Positions 15,147-22,414 of a stretch of 64,000 nucleotides of DNA are shown one piece after another. Made by a program: the position numbers and the translations under genes. The stretch's first letter is position 1. Every line of letters starts with the position of its first letter. The stretch lies in the NCBI RefSeq assembly GCF_000258175.1, contig NZ_JH636049.1, positions 2,643,482 to 2,707,481 on the forward strand, in the 5' to 3' direction. The notes beneath the pieces were generated by a model. The model ran no database searches, was not told the origin of the DNA, and was given only the letters and a program-made list of their open reading frames with translations. This stretch comes from Saccharomonospora xinjiangensis XJ-54 (GTDB lineage Bacteria > Actinomycetota > Actinomycetes > Mycobacteriales > Pseudonocardiaceae).

Positions 15147-16315
15147 CGGAACGGAATCGGCACCAGCGGACTCCAGAGCCGGACGACGCGCTCGACGCGG
15201 CCCTGCGGGAGCTCCACCGGCAGGCGCGGCTCGATCACGCTGATCTGGAGGACGTGCGGATCAGGGTGCTCGCCGCGGCCCGGGAGGAGGCAGGCGACGG
15301 CGCGCGGCGCCGGACGCGCCTTCCCCGACCCTCCCTCCGGCTTCCTTCGCTGCTCTCGTGGCGGTGGACTACTGTGCCCGCCGCTGTGGTCGCGGTGGCG
15401 ATGGCGGTTGTCGTGCCGCTCGTCATGTTTCCCGGCGAGGGCGGCGTGCGACCCGCCGGACCGCAGGGCACCCTCCCCGCACCAGTCGTCCCCGGCTCCG
15501 CCTCGGCCGAAGATGTCCTGCTCCGTGCCGCCGACGCGGTTGCGGCGGCCCCTGACCGGGTGCGGGTTAACGGGAGTTACCGCGAGTACGTGTCCTGGGT
15601 GGTGGACCCTGCGTGGGGAGTGGTCGCGGGACAGGAACGACTGGGGGAGCTGTCGCCGGACGGCCGTGGGAATCTGCGCGACACGCAGACGTTCATCGGG
15701 CCACCGGAGTGGCTGGGTCACGAGCCCGGATACCCGGCTCTGGAGGCCACGGGTGGCGGTGTGCAGGAGTGCGCGCCCGAGGGAGCGGTGAGCGCGGCGC
15801 CGTGTTACCACGACGAGAACTGGTACCGGGACGGCCTGTTCGCCCCTTTCCCCGGAGATCAGCCGCCCCTGCGCTGGCTGGGAACCGCGTTGCGCGAGGC
15901 CAGCGGGTCGCCGTGGCGGTTCGAGGTCGAGGACAACGCTCAGGACCGGTTCGACACGGCTGTCCGCGTCTTGCGCACCGGGACGGCGCCTGCCCCGCTT
16001 CGCGCCGCGATCTACCGCGAACTCGCGGCGATGCCCGAGGTCGAACTCACCGACGTCAGTGTCACGACCACGACCAGCGCCGATGCCGCAGGAGCGTCCC
16101 ACAGTGTCGCCGTCGGCATCGAGGACGGGGAAAGGGGACTGCGGAAGGAGATCGTGCTCGACCGGACCACGGGGGAGTTCGTCGGCGCCGCGGTGGTCGC
16201 GATCGAAGGCCACGACCTGCCCGATGTTCGACCGGGGACGGTGTTGTGGTCGTTCCAGTTCGACGTGACTGTGCCGTACGCGGCCACGCCGTTGTGCTCG
16301 GTCGGCGATTGTTGA
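15143..16315 (+). CDS. CU044_5270 family membrane protein, sigma-factor partner
   Basis: The 390-residue protein has a cytoplasmic N-terminus of about 75 residues (ALRELHRQARLDHADLEDVR), one membrane helix (VPAAVVAVAMAVVVPLVM) and a large extracytoplasmic region. That region has conserved-looking cysteines (ECAPEGAVSAAPCYHD, TPLCSVGDC). This is the layout of the CU044_5270 family, almost always cotranscribed with an ECF sigma factor in actinobacteria. By analogy with anti-sigma factors it may hold the sigma factor at the membrane and sense envelope conditions, but no zinc-binding anti-sigma motif is visible. The GTG at 15143 overlaps the sigma gene by 4 bp. Confidence 0.82.
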   Translation: MTERNRHQRTPEPDDALDAALRELHRQARLDHADLEDVRIRVLAAAREEAGDGARRRTRLPRPSLRLPSLLSWRWTTVPAAVVAVAMAVVVPLVMFPGEGGVRPAGPQGTLPAPVVPGSASAEDVLLRAADAVAAAPDRVRVNGSYREYVSWVVDPAWGVVAGQERLGELSPDGRGNLRDTQTFIGPPEWLGHEPGYPALEATGGGVQECAPEGAVSAAPCYHDENWYRDGLFAPFPGDQPPLRWLGTALREASGSPWRFEVEDNAQDRFDTAVRVLRTGTAPAPLRAAIYRELAAMPEVELTDVSVTTTTSADAAGASHSVAVGIEDGERGLRKEIVLDRTTGEFVGAAVVAIEGHDLPDVRPGTVLWSFQFDVTVPYAATPLCSVGDC

Positions 16316-16423
16316 ACGCGGCCGGTAGCCGTGTGACGATCGGAGGAGATCCGGCGGGACGGCGGGCGCCCGTTGCGGGACGTCGTCCTCAGTGGATCGA
16401 CCCCGGCAGCCAGGAGGTCACCG

Positions 16424-17614
16424 GTGACGACGCACACGCGCGATGTCGAGGTCGGCATCGTCGGGGCAGGACCAGCCGGGTTGATGCTGTCCTACCTGCT
16501 GCACCTCCAGGGCGTGGAGGCCGTGGTACTGGAGAAACACAGCAGGCACCACGTCGAGCAACGGGTGAGGGCAGGGGTGTGCGGGCAGCCGACCGTTGAC
16601 CTGCTTCGGGACATCGGCCTCGGCGCGCGACTCGAGTTGGAGGGCCTTCCCCACCACGGGTTCTCCCTCCGTTTCGACAGGAGAGACCATCGCGTCCCAC
16701 TCACGGAACTCACCGGCAAGCGCATCACCGTCTACGGCCAGCAGGAGATCGCCAAGGACCTCATCCGCGCTCATGCCGAGAAGAATTTGCCCATCGAGTT
16801 CGAGGTCTCCGACGTCGCACTGCACGACCTCGACACCGAGCGGCCGTGCGTCACCTACGTCGATGCGACCGGTAACGCCGTGCGGTTGCGGTGTGCGGCC
16901 GTGGCGGGCTGTGACGGGTTCGACGGGGTGAGCCGCCACTCGCTGCCTTCCGGGGTGCTCACGGTGTACGAGCACGAGTTCCCCTACGCGTGGCTCGGCG
17001 TGCTCGCGCACACCCCGCCCTCGCACGGCGAGTTGATCTATGCGGCTCATGAGCGAGGCTTCGCCCTGCACAGCATGCGCTCACCCGAGCTGACCCGGCT
17101 GTATCTCCAGATCGATCTCGGCGACCGTCTTGAGCACTGGCCGGACGAGCGGGTGTGGGAGGAGCTCCAGCGGCGGTTGGACACGGTTGACGGGTTCCGG
17201 CTGCGCGAAGGTCCTCTGCTCGACAAGAGCATCACGTCGATGTTCTGTTTCGTGGCCGAGCCGATGTGTCACGGCAGGCTTTTCCTCGCGGGCGACGCCG
17301 CGCACATCGTGCCCCCGACGGGACCGAAGGGGATGAACCTCGCGGTCGCCGACGTGCGCAGGCTCGCGTACGCGCTGCACCGTCTGCTGCGGCGCTGTGA
17401 CCCAGAACCCGCGAGGACCTACTCGGAGAGCTGCCTGAGACGGGTGTGGTGCGCCCAGCAGTTCTCCTGCCAGATGACCGCCATGCTCCACCGCGACCCC
17501 GACGCCGACGACTTCGCCCGCAGGCTTGCGCTCGCCCAACTGCGCCACACCGTGTCGTCGCGGCCGGCTGCGGCGAGTTTCGCCGAGGACTACGTCGGCC
17601 TGCCCTTCGAGTAG
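16424..17614 (+). CDS. pobA: 4-hydroxybenzoate 3-monooxygenase
   Basis: The 396-residue flavoprotein is of normal length for PobA. It has the N-terminal FAD dinucleotide-binding GIVGAGPAGLMLSYLL, the RVRAGVCGQPTVDLL segment, the DG-type CDGFDGVSRHSLP near 165-178, and the second FAD motif LFLAGDAAHIVPPTGPKGMN near 290. It hydroxylates 4-hydroxybenzoate to protocatechuate with NAD(P)H and O2. The start is a GTG with AGGAGG eight bases upstream. Neither the usual PobR/IclR regulator nor protocatechuate genes lie nearby in this window. Confidence 0.92.
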   Translation: MTTHTRDVEVGIVGAGPAGLMLSYLLHLQGVEAVVLEKHSRHHVEQRVRAGVCGQPTVDLLRDIGLGARLELEGLPHHGFSLRFDRRDHRVPLTELTGKRITVYGQQEIAKDLIRAHAEKNLPIEFEVSDVALHDLDTERPCVTYVDATGNAVRLRCAAVAGCDGFDGVSRHSLPSGVLTVYEHEFPYAWLGVLAHTPPSHGELIYAAHERGFALHSMRSPELTRLYLQIDLGDRLEHWPDERVWEELQRRLDTVDGFRLREGPLLDKSITSMFCFVAEPMCHGRLFLAGDAAHIVPPTGPKGMNLAVADVRRLAYALHRLLRRCDPEPARTYSESCLRRVWCAQQFSCQMTAMLHRDPDADDFARRLALAQLRHTVSSRPAAASFAEDYVGLPFE

Positions 17615-17636
17615 GCAGGCAGGCGCACATCTGGGT

Positions 17637-19091
17637 TCAGGCCTCGTTCTCCCTCCTCGGCTCGTCGGCCCAGGTGGTGTGGAAGCTGCCCTCGCGGTCG
17701 ATCCGGCGATATGTGTGGGCGCCGAAGTAGTCGCGTTGCCCCTGGATCAGAGACGCGGGCAGCCGCTCCGCCCTCAGCGCGTCGTAGTACGCGAGCGCGG
17801 TGGAGAAGCCGGGGGTGGGGATACCGAGCCGCACGGCGGTGGACACGACCGACCGCCACGCGTCCTGCGCGTCCTCGACGGCCGTGCGGAAGCCGCCGCT
17901 GGTGAGCAATGTCGGCAGCGCCGGGTCGGCGCGGTAGGCGGCGCGGATGTCGTCGAGGAACGTGGCGCGGATGATGCAGCCGCCCCGCCAGATCGCGGCG
18001 ACCGCTCCGAGGTCGATGTTCCACCCGTATTCGGCGCTGCCTGCCTGGATCTGGTTGAAACCCTGTGCGTAGGCGACCACCTTCGACGCGTACAACGCCT
18101 GCTCGACGTCGTCGGCGAAGCTGTCGGGAACACCCCGTGCGGCGGTCCCGTGTGCCCGCTCCGGCCCGGCGAGGCCCCGTGCCGCGCCCCGCAGCGCCGC
18201 ATGACCGGACAGCGAGCGGGCGAAGGTGGCCTCGGCGATTCCTGTGATGGGCACGCCCAGCTCAAGCCCGTTCTGGACGGTCCAGCGGCCCGTGCCCTTC
18301 TGCTCGGCCTGGTCGGCGACCACATCGACGAACGGTTTGCCTGTGGCAGGGTCGGTGTGCGCGAGGACCTCGGCGGTGATCTCGATGAGGTACGAGTCGA
18401 GCCTGCCGGTGTTCCAGGTGCGGAAGGTCTCTGCGATCTGTGCGGGCTCCTGGCCGAGCGCGCCCCTCAGCAGGTCGAACGACTCCGCGATGAGCTGCAT
18501 GTCCGAGTACTCGATGCCGTTGTGCACCATCTTCACGAAGTGGCCAGCACCGTCGGGGCCGACGTGGGTGCAGCACGGAGCGCCATCGACCTTCGCGGAG
18601 ATGTCCTCGAACAGCGGCCCGAGCGATTCGTACGACTCGGCCGATCCGCCGGGCATGATGCTCGGCCCGTGCAGCGCGCCTTCCTCGCCGCCGGACACGC
18701 CGGTGCCGACGAAGTGCAGCCCTCGCTCCCTGAGCGCGGCCTCCCTGCGGCGGGTGTCCGTGAAGTGGGCGTTTCCTGCGTCGATGACGATGTCTCCCGG
18801 TTCGAGAAGCGGCGCGAACTCGTCGATGACCGCATCGGTCGGCGCGCCGGCCTTCACCATGATGACGAGCTTGCGTGGACGTTCGAGAGCCTGCACGAAC
18901 TCCTTCGCGGAGTAGGTGGGGACGAACGCCCCTTCGGAACCGAACCGCTCGACGAGGTCATGAGTCCGCTGTTCCGTCCGGTTGTGCAAGGCGACGGTGT
19001 GCCCGTGGCGGGCGAGATTGCGGGCGAGATTGCGTCCCATCACCGCGAGCCCGGTGACGCCGATCCCTGCCGTGGCCGTCTGAGAGGTCAT
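17637..19091 (-). CDS. gndA: 6-phosphogluconate dehydrogenase, decarboxylating (long form)
   Basis: The 484-residue protein is the long, dimeric NADP-dependent type. It has the Rossmann motif GVTGLAVMGRNLARNLARHGH, the NRTEQRTHDL NADP-phosphate contact, and the substrate region GTGVSGGEEGALHGPSIMPGG. KMVHNGIEYSDMQL contains the catalytic Lys and Asn, and the C-terminal end is ALAYYDALRAERLPASLIQG to DYFGAHTYRR. It converts 6-phosphogluconate to ribulose 5-phosphate in the oxidative pentose phosphate pathway. The ATG at 19091 gives the standard N-terminus. It converges with pobA across 22 bp with no clear terminator. Confidence 0.96.
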   Translation of the reverse strand: MTSQTATAGIGVTGLAVMGRNLARNLARHGHTVALHNRTEQRTHDLVERFGSEGAFVPTYSAKEFVQALERPRKLVIMVKAGAPTDAVIDEFAPLLEPGDIVIDAGNAHFTDTRRREAALRERGLHFVGTGVSGGEEGALHGPSIMPGGSAESYESLGPLFEDISAKVDGAPCCTHVGPDGAGHFVKMVHNGIEYSDMQLIAESFDLLRGALGQEPAQIAETFRTWNTGRLDSYLIEITAEVLAHTDPATGKPFVDVVADQAEQKGTGRWTVQNGLELGVPITGIAEATFARSLSGHAALRGAARGLAGPERAHGTAARGVPDSFADDVEQALYASKVVAYAQGFNQIQAGSAEYGWNIDLGAVAAIWRGGCIIRATFLDDIRAAYRADPALPTLLTSGGFRTAVEDAQDAWRSVVSTAVRLGIPTPGFSTALAYYDALRAERLPASLIQGQRDYFGAHTYRRIDREGSFHTTWADEPRRENEA

Positions 19092-19167
19092 GTTTCGAAC
19101 CCTACGCCGAGCTGGGAGTGGCGTGATCGCTCAGCGTGGTCATCGGCAACGGCCGAGCCAGCCGGAG

Positions 19168-19181
19168 AGGTGATTTCACCT
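19168..19181. promoter_or_regulatory. Palindrome upstream of the XRE regulator
   Basis: AGGTGATTTCACCT (6-2-6 inverted repeat) sits 32 bp before the ATG of the XRE/DUF5753 gene, in the 121-bp gap divergent from gndA. It could be an autoregulatory operator. No further evidence. Confidence 0.35.
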
Positions 19182-19212
19182 GGGTGGTGGAACGCGGTAA
19201 CGTCACTTCGCC

Positions 19213-20067
19213 ATGGCCAGCACCGTGACTTCCCGCCGCAAACAGCTCGGTAACGAGCTCCGGCATGCGCGCCGCTCCGCTGGGCTCACCCAGCAGCAGG
19301 TCGCCGACATCCTCGGGTGCACCCAGGGGAAGGTCAACAAGATCGAGTCAGGCGCGGTCGGCGCCAAGCTCGGCGACGTGCGCAGGATGTTGGAGGCGTA
19401 CGGCGTGACGGGCGAAGAGGCCGAGACACTCGTGGACATGGCGAGATCCGCCGCGGGGCACCGGGGCCACTGGTCCGGCTACCGATCGGTGGTGCCGCAC
19501 TGGTTCCGCACGTTCACGGACCTCGAACCGGCCGCCGCCGAGATCATGACGTGGCACTGCGAGCGCATCCCCGGCACACTCCAGTCCGAGCACTACATGC
19601 TCAAGCAGTTCACCGAGTACGGGGCAACGGACGTCACCGCGCTGGTGCGCAACCGGCTCGACCGCAAGTCGGTGTTCGACCAGCAGCAGCCGCCCTACTA
19701 CCGCTTCATCCTGAGTGAGGCTGCGCTGCGCAGAGCGCCGGGAGGACACGCTCCCGCGGTGATGCTCGATCAGATCGAGCACATGCTGGAGCTGGACCAG
19801 CGCCAGCGGGTGTACGTGCACGTGCTGCCGTTCGACGCGCGGCTGGCATCCGTCCCCAACGACTTCACCATCATGCGGTTCCCCGACCGCACGAGGGATT
19901 TTGTCTACATCGAACACTCCGCGGGCGGGCTTTACCTCGACGACGTCAAGGACTTCCAGATTTTCGTCGATGCGTGGGACCGCCTTCGGGGCGCGGCTCT
20001 CGAACGTCAGGAGACCCGCCAGTTTCTCAAGCAGATCGCGCAGGAGTACCGCGAGGCCCTCGACTGA
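19213..20067 (+). CDS. XRE-family HTH regulator with DUF5753 ligand domain
   Basis: The 284-residue protein has an N-terminal XRE helix-turn-helix (LGNELRHARRSAGLTQQQVADILGCTQGKVNKIE). A DUF5753 domain covers about residues 95-275 (VVPHWFRTFTDLEPAAAEIMTWHCERIPGTLQ to DDVKDFQIFVDAWDRLRGAAL). This family is abundant in actinomycetes and is typically paired with small DUF397 proteins; such pairs act in development and antibiotic regulation in Streptomyces. The DUF397 partner lies at 20517-20768, with a small opposite-strand ORF between them. An operator-like palindrome lies upstream. Confidence 0.92.
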   Translation: MASTVTSRRKQLGNELRHARRSAGLTQQQVADILGCTQGKVNKIESGAVGAKLGDVRRMLEAYGVTGEEAETLVDMARSAAGHRGHWSGYRSVVPHWFRTFTDLEPAAAEIMTWHCERIPGTLQSEHYMLKQFTEYGATDVTALVRNRLDRKSVFDQQQPPYYRFILSEAALRRAPGGHAPAVMLDQIEHMLELDQRQRVYVHVLPFDARLASVPNDFTIMRFPDRTRDFVYIEHSAGGLYLDDVKDFQIFVDAWDRLRGAALERQETRQFLKQIAQEYREALD

Positions 20068-20083
20068 TCCGCGAGGCGGCCCC

Positions 20084-20275
20084 CTAGGCTCGGCACAGGT
20101 AGCGCAGCGCCAGCGGGTCGTCAACGAAGAGGAGGGACGCGGACTTCTTCCGGGTCGAGAGCTTGACGAAGTTCAGGTTCAACCTGGTGCGACGAGGAGC
20201 GGTCACGTTCTCGGTCTCGGGTTCCGTGTCCGGCCGCTTTGTCAGCAGCGGCTCGACGTCGAGTCGTACGGCCAT
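20084..20275 (-). CDS. Possible small protein between the regulator and DUF397 gene
   Basis: This 63-codon frame opens with ATG at 20275, preceded by GGAG at workable spacing, and ends 16 bp past the XRE gene's stop on the opposite strand. The peptide (MAVRLDVEPLLTKRPDTEPE...) is acidic in the first half and basic in the second, with one Cys near the C-terminus (RYLCRA). It matches no family I know. Its size and place between an XRE/DUF397 pair suggest a local small regulator or peptide, but it may be non-coding. Confidence 0.35.
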   Translation of the reverse strand: MAVRLDVEPLLTKRPDTEPETENVTAPRRTRLNLNFVKLSTRKKSASLLFVDDPLALRYLCRA

Positions 20276-20516
20276 TACTTGCTCCATCCCCCGGAGTTGT
20301 TGCCGATCTCTCACCAGATCGACCCCGCTCGCCTGTGGTGATCCCTACCCACTAGTAATAATCCTAGTTTGTGAATAATCGTGTTGTCGAGCCGCGCGGC
20401 CGAAAGTCGCACGGATGGACGCATCCGTTGGCAGGGTTCTACGCCCTGCGCCAACGAAACCGCGGCGAAGACAACAGGGGTGCGGCACGCCCGCACGCCA
20501 GGCGCGGAGGTAGGCG

Positions 20517-20768
20517 ATGGTCGATTATGCCGGGAACGGGGATTACGATCCGACGACGGCCGTGGGCTTGTTCGACCCCGGAAACTGGCGCAAGTCCTTC
20601 GCCAGTGAACCCAATGGGGGCAACTGTGTCGAGGTCAACCTCGCCGACGACAAAGTCGGCGTGCGCGACACCAAGCTGGCCGAGAGTCCGGTGTTCGTGT
20701 TCCACCACTCCGAGTGGGAGGCGTTCCTGAAGGCGGTGAAGGCGGGGCAGTTCGACCTGCCGAACTGA
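20517..20768 (+). CDS. DUF397 domain protein
   Basis: The 83-residue product shows the DUF397 pattern: FDPGNWRKSF, then GGNCVEVNLADDKVGVRDTK, and FHHSEWEAFLKAVKAGQFD at the end. These small proteins are partners, probably antagonists, of XRE/DUF5753 regulators such as the one at 19213-20067. The ATG at 20517 follows GCGGAGGTAGGCG, a good ribosome-binding region. The 240 bp upstream hold no other gene on the plus strand and should contain its own promoter. Confidence 0.9.
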   Translation: MVDYAGNGDYDPTTAVGLFDPGNWRKSFASEPNGGNCVEVNLADDKVGVRDTKLAESPVFVFHHSEWEAFLKAVKAGQFDLPN

Positions 20769-20843
20769 AACCCGCCCCGCGTTGCCGTGATCACCGGGCA
20801 CCCGGTCTCGATGCGGTCGGCCCGGATGGCCTAGACTCAGTGG

Positions 20844-20930
20844 CGGACCCCCGCGGCGTCCATCCTGTGAACCTCCCCAGGGCCGGAAGGCAGCAAGGAT
20901 AAGCAGGCTCTGACGGGTGCGGGGGTCCCC
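20844..20930 (+). ncRNA. ffs: Signal recognition particle RNA, small bacterial type
   Basis: The ends pair as GGACCCCCG with CGGGGGTCC. The apical domain carries the conserved Ffh-binding loop: CCTCCCCAGGGCCGGAAGGC, followed by AGCAAGGATAAGCAGG. A U-rich stretch (TTCTTTT) follows at 20932-20938 as a terminator. A TAGACT at 20832-20837 fits a -10 box. It scaffolds Ffh for cotranslational membrane targeting. Its place upstream of dnaX matches the mycobacterial gene order. Confidence 0.95.
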
Positions 20931-21093
20931 TTCTTTTCCGGGGCGGCACGCCCTGCGGGCATTCGGCAGCCTGCGCGATCAGGTCATCGAGCCGGTTGTG
21001 CGGGCCGTGTGGGCCGTTTGGGCCGATGTTGGAACATCTCGCACCCCGGCTGCTGTCGTCCAGCGAGTTCGGAGAGCCTGAACCGCGCTCCGT

Positions 21094-21504
21094 TCACACC
21101 GACGCCAGCGCGTCGATCTCCACCCGGAAGGCTGGGTGCACCAGGCCCTTGACCTCGACAAGCGAGCTGGCAGGGGGGTTGTCCGGCGAAATGAACTCGT
21201 CGCGGGCGCGCCGGACGGCGTCGAGGTCGCCGAGGTCGGTGAGATAGAACGTCAGCTTGACGACGTGCTCCATCCCCGCTCCTGCTGCGGCGAGAGCGGC
21301 GATAAGGTTCTCGAACACCTGCCGCGCTTGTGCGTAGGCCCCGTCCTGGCCGTCCTGACCCACCAGCCTCCCCTGGCCGTCCAGCGGCACCTGGCCGGAT
21401 ACGGCGATCATGCGGCCGGTGAACGCGACCGCGTGGCTGTAGCCGTTGGTCGGAGGCAGCCCCTCAGGACGGACGTAGTGTTCCCGCATTCCTCGACCAC
21501 TCAT
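21094..21504 (-). CDS. RidA family (YjgF/UK114) protein
   Basis: The 136-residue protein has the RidA fold signatures: AVAFTGRMIAVSGQVPLDGQG near 25-45, QARQVFENLIAALAAAGAG, HVVKLTFYLTDL, and the closing SSLVEVKGLVHPAFRVEIDALA. The C-terminal Arg-x-Glu in FRVEIDA corresponds to the ligand-contacting region of the family. RidA proteins hydrolyse reactive enamine/imine intermediates; some relatives have other roles. An internal ATG at 21489 is an alternative start. Confidence 0.9.
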   Translation of the reverse strand: MSGRGMREHYVRPEGLPPTNGYSHAVAFTGRMIAVSGQVPLDGQGRLVGQDGQDGAYAQARQVFENLIAALAAAGAGMEHVVKLTFYLTDLGDLDAVRRARDEFISPDNPPASSLVEVKGLVHPAFRVEIDALASV

Positions 21505-21914
21505 AGGGGCAGCACGGTTCGTGGCCGAACGGCCACGCCATCAGCAGTATCACAACCTGGCTGGCTGCCAAAAGCCGAACCGCGCACCACGGCAGTGACC
21601 ACCTGGATCGCCCTCAGCCTCGAAAGGCTTAGCGTTAACGTAGTTATCATAAGTGTGTTAACGCTAAGGTGATCGGCACCACAGGGTTCGATCGCCGACG
21701 CGGAGGGTGCGCTGTTCGTGTCCGTTCGTGTCGATCCGGGGCTCCACCGACGACCTCGTGGCCGAAGCCGCTCGCCGCTCGGACGTGCTGCTGGTAGGGC
21801 TCGACCAGCTTTACGGGATCGAACCGACACGCTGAGTCTCTTGGTGCGACTTCCGAGACGGCCGGGCCGTCAGCAGGGCCGCCGGTGCTCGCACCGGCCT
21901 TGCCGGACAGGGCA
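21505..21914. other. Intergenic region with a long palindrome and a possible gene remnant
   Basis: 410 bp without a convincing gene. It holds the 41-bp inverted repeat at 21628-21668. A plus-strand open frame ending at the stop at 21833 reads protein-like over its last 30 codons (STDDLVAEAARRSDVLLVGL). It has no plausible start or upstream homologous sequence, so it could be the tail of a decayed gene. Nothing else is recognisable. Confidence 0.4.
21628..21668. repeat. 12-bp perfect inverted repeat with 17-bp spacer
   Basis: CTTAGCGTTAAC (21628-21639) and GTTAACGCTAAG (21657-21668) are exact reverse complements; the spacer is AT-rich, unusual here. The half-sites resemble TetR- or MarR-type operator halves. 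There is no adjacent regulator, and no plus-strand gene starts until dnaX at 22415. An intact hairpin in RNA is also possible. Confidence 0.6.
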
Positions 21915-22328
21915 TCACACCGCCCATACGTTGGTCGGTCGCTTCGCGGTGTGCGGGAACTCCACCAGCGCTGCCGTGAACTGCTCCAGTGTCAGCCCTG
22001 ACCCGGCGGGGAAGTCTTCGTCGTCGAACTCGCAGCCAGGAGATTCGGGCACACCGACCGGATAAGCCTTGGCGTGGTCTCGGTCCTGGTGGCTGAGAGA
22101 GCCGAATCCAGCCACTATCGCGGCGAACACGTCGTGATCGGTGAAGCCCTGTTCGGCATCCCAGAGTGGCCGCTTGACGTGGGCCAGGCGGATGGAGTCG
22201 GCGTACGGGTCCGCAGCGGCGACCTTGCCGACGAACGCGGTCACGTCCTCAGGGGTATGCAAGACCGTGTTCATCCCCTCGTGGCTGTCGTCCTCGTCGA
22301 TCATGGCCCAGCCTGCGGTGACGCTCAT
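21915..22328 (-). CDS. Imm1-like immunity protein (orphan)
   Basis: The 137-residue acidic protein (MSVTAGWAMIDEDD) resembles Imm1 family immunity proteins of actinobacterial polymorphic toxins. It shows the HTPEDVTAFVGKVAAADPYA segment followed by beta strands, and the late SLSHQDRDHAKAYPVGVPES and GSGLTLEQFTAALVEFPHTAKRP regions. Such proteins neutralise deaminase-type toxins. No toxin gene lies within the window beside it, so it may be an orphan antitoxin against neighbours or a relic. The family call is from pattern memory only. Confidence 0.6.
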   Translation of the reverse strand: MSVTAGWAMIDEDDSHEGMNTVLHTPEDVTAFVGKVAAADPYADSIRLAHVKRPLWDAEQGFTDHDVFAAIVAGFGSLSHQDRDHAKAYPVGVPESPGCEFDDEDFPAGSGLTLEQFTAALVEFPHTAKRPTNVWAV

Positions 22329-22414
22329 CGTCCCCTCGCCCCTCCCGCTGTGTGGCCCTGTCGGCCGCTGCGGGCAACGGGCACATCGTCGGGACCTGCC
22401 GGTACGCTCGCGGC

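Noticed and set aside
21709..21833. Open frame ending in a plausible protein tail
   Set aside because: No start, no upstream homologous sequence; cannot be told from chance or a decayed gene.
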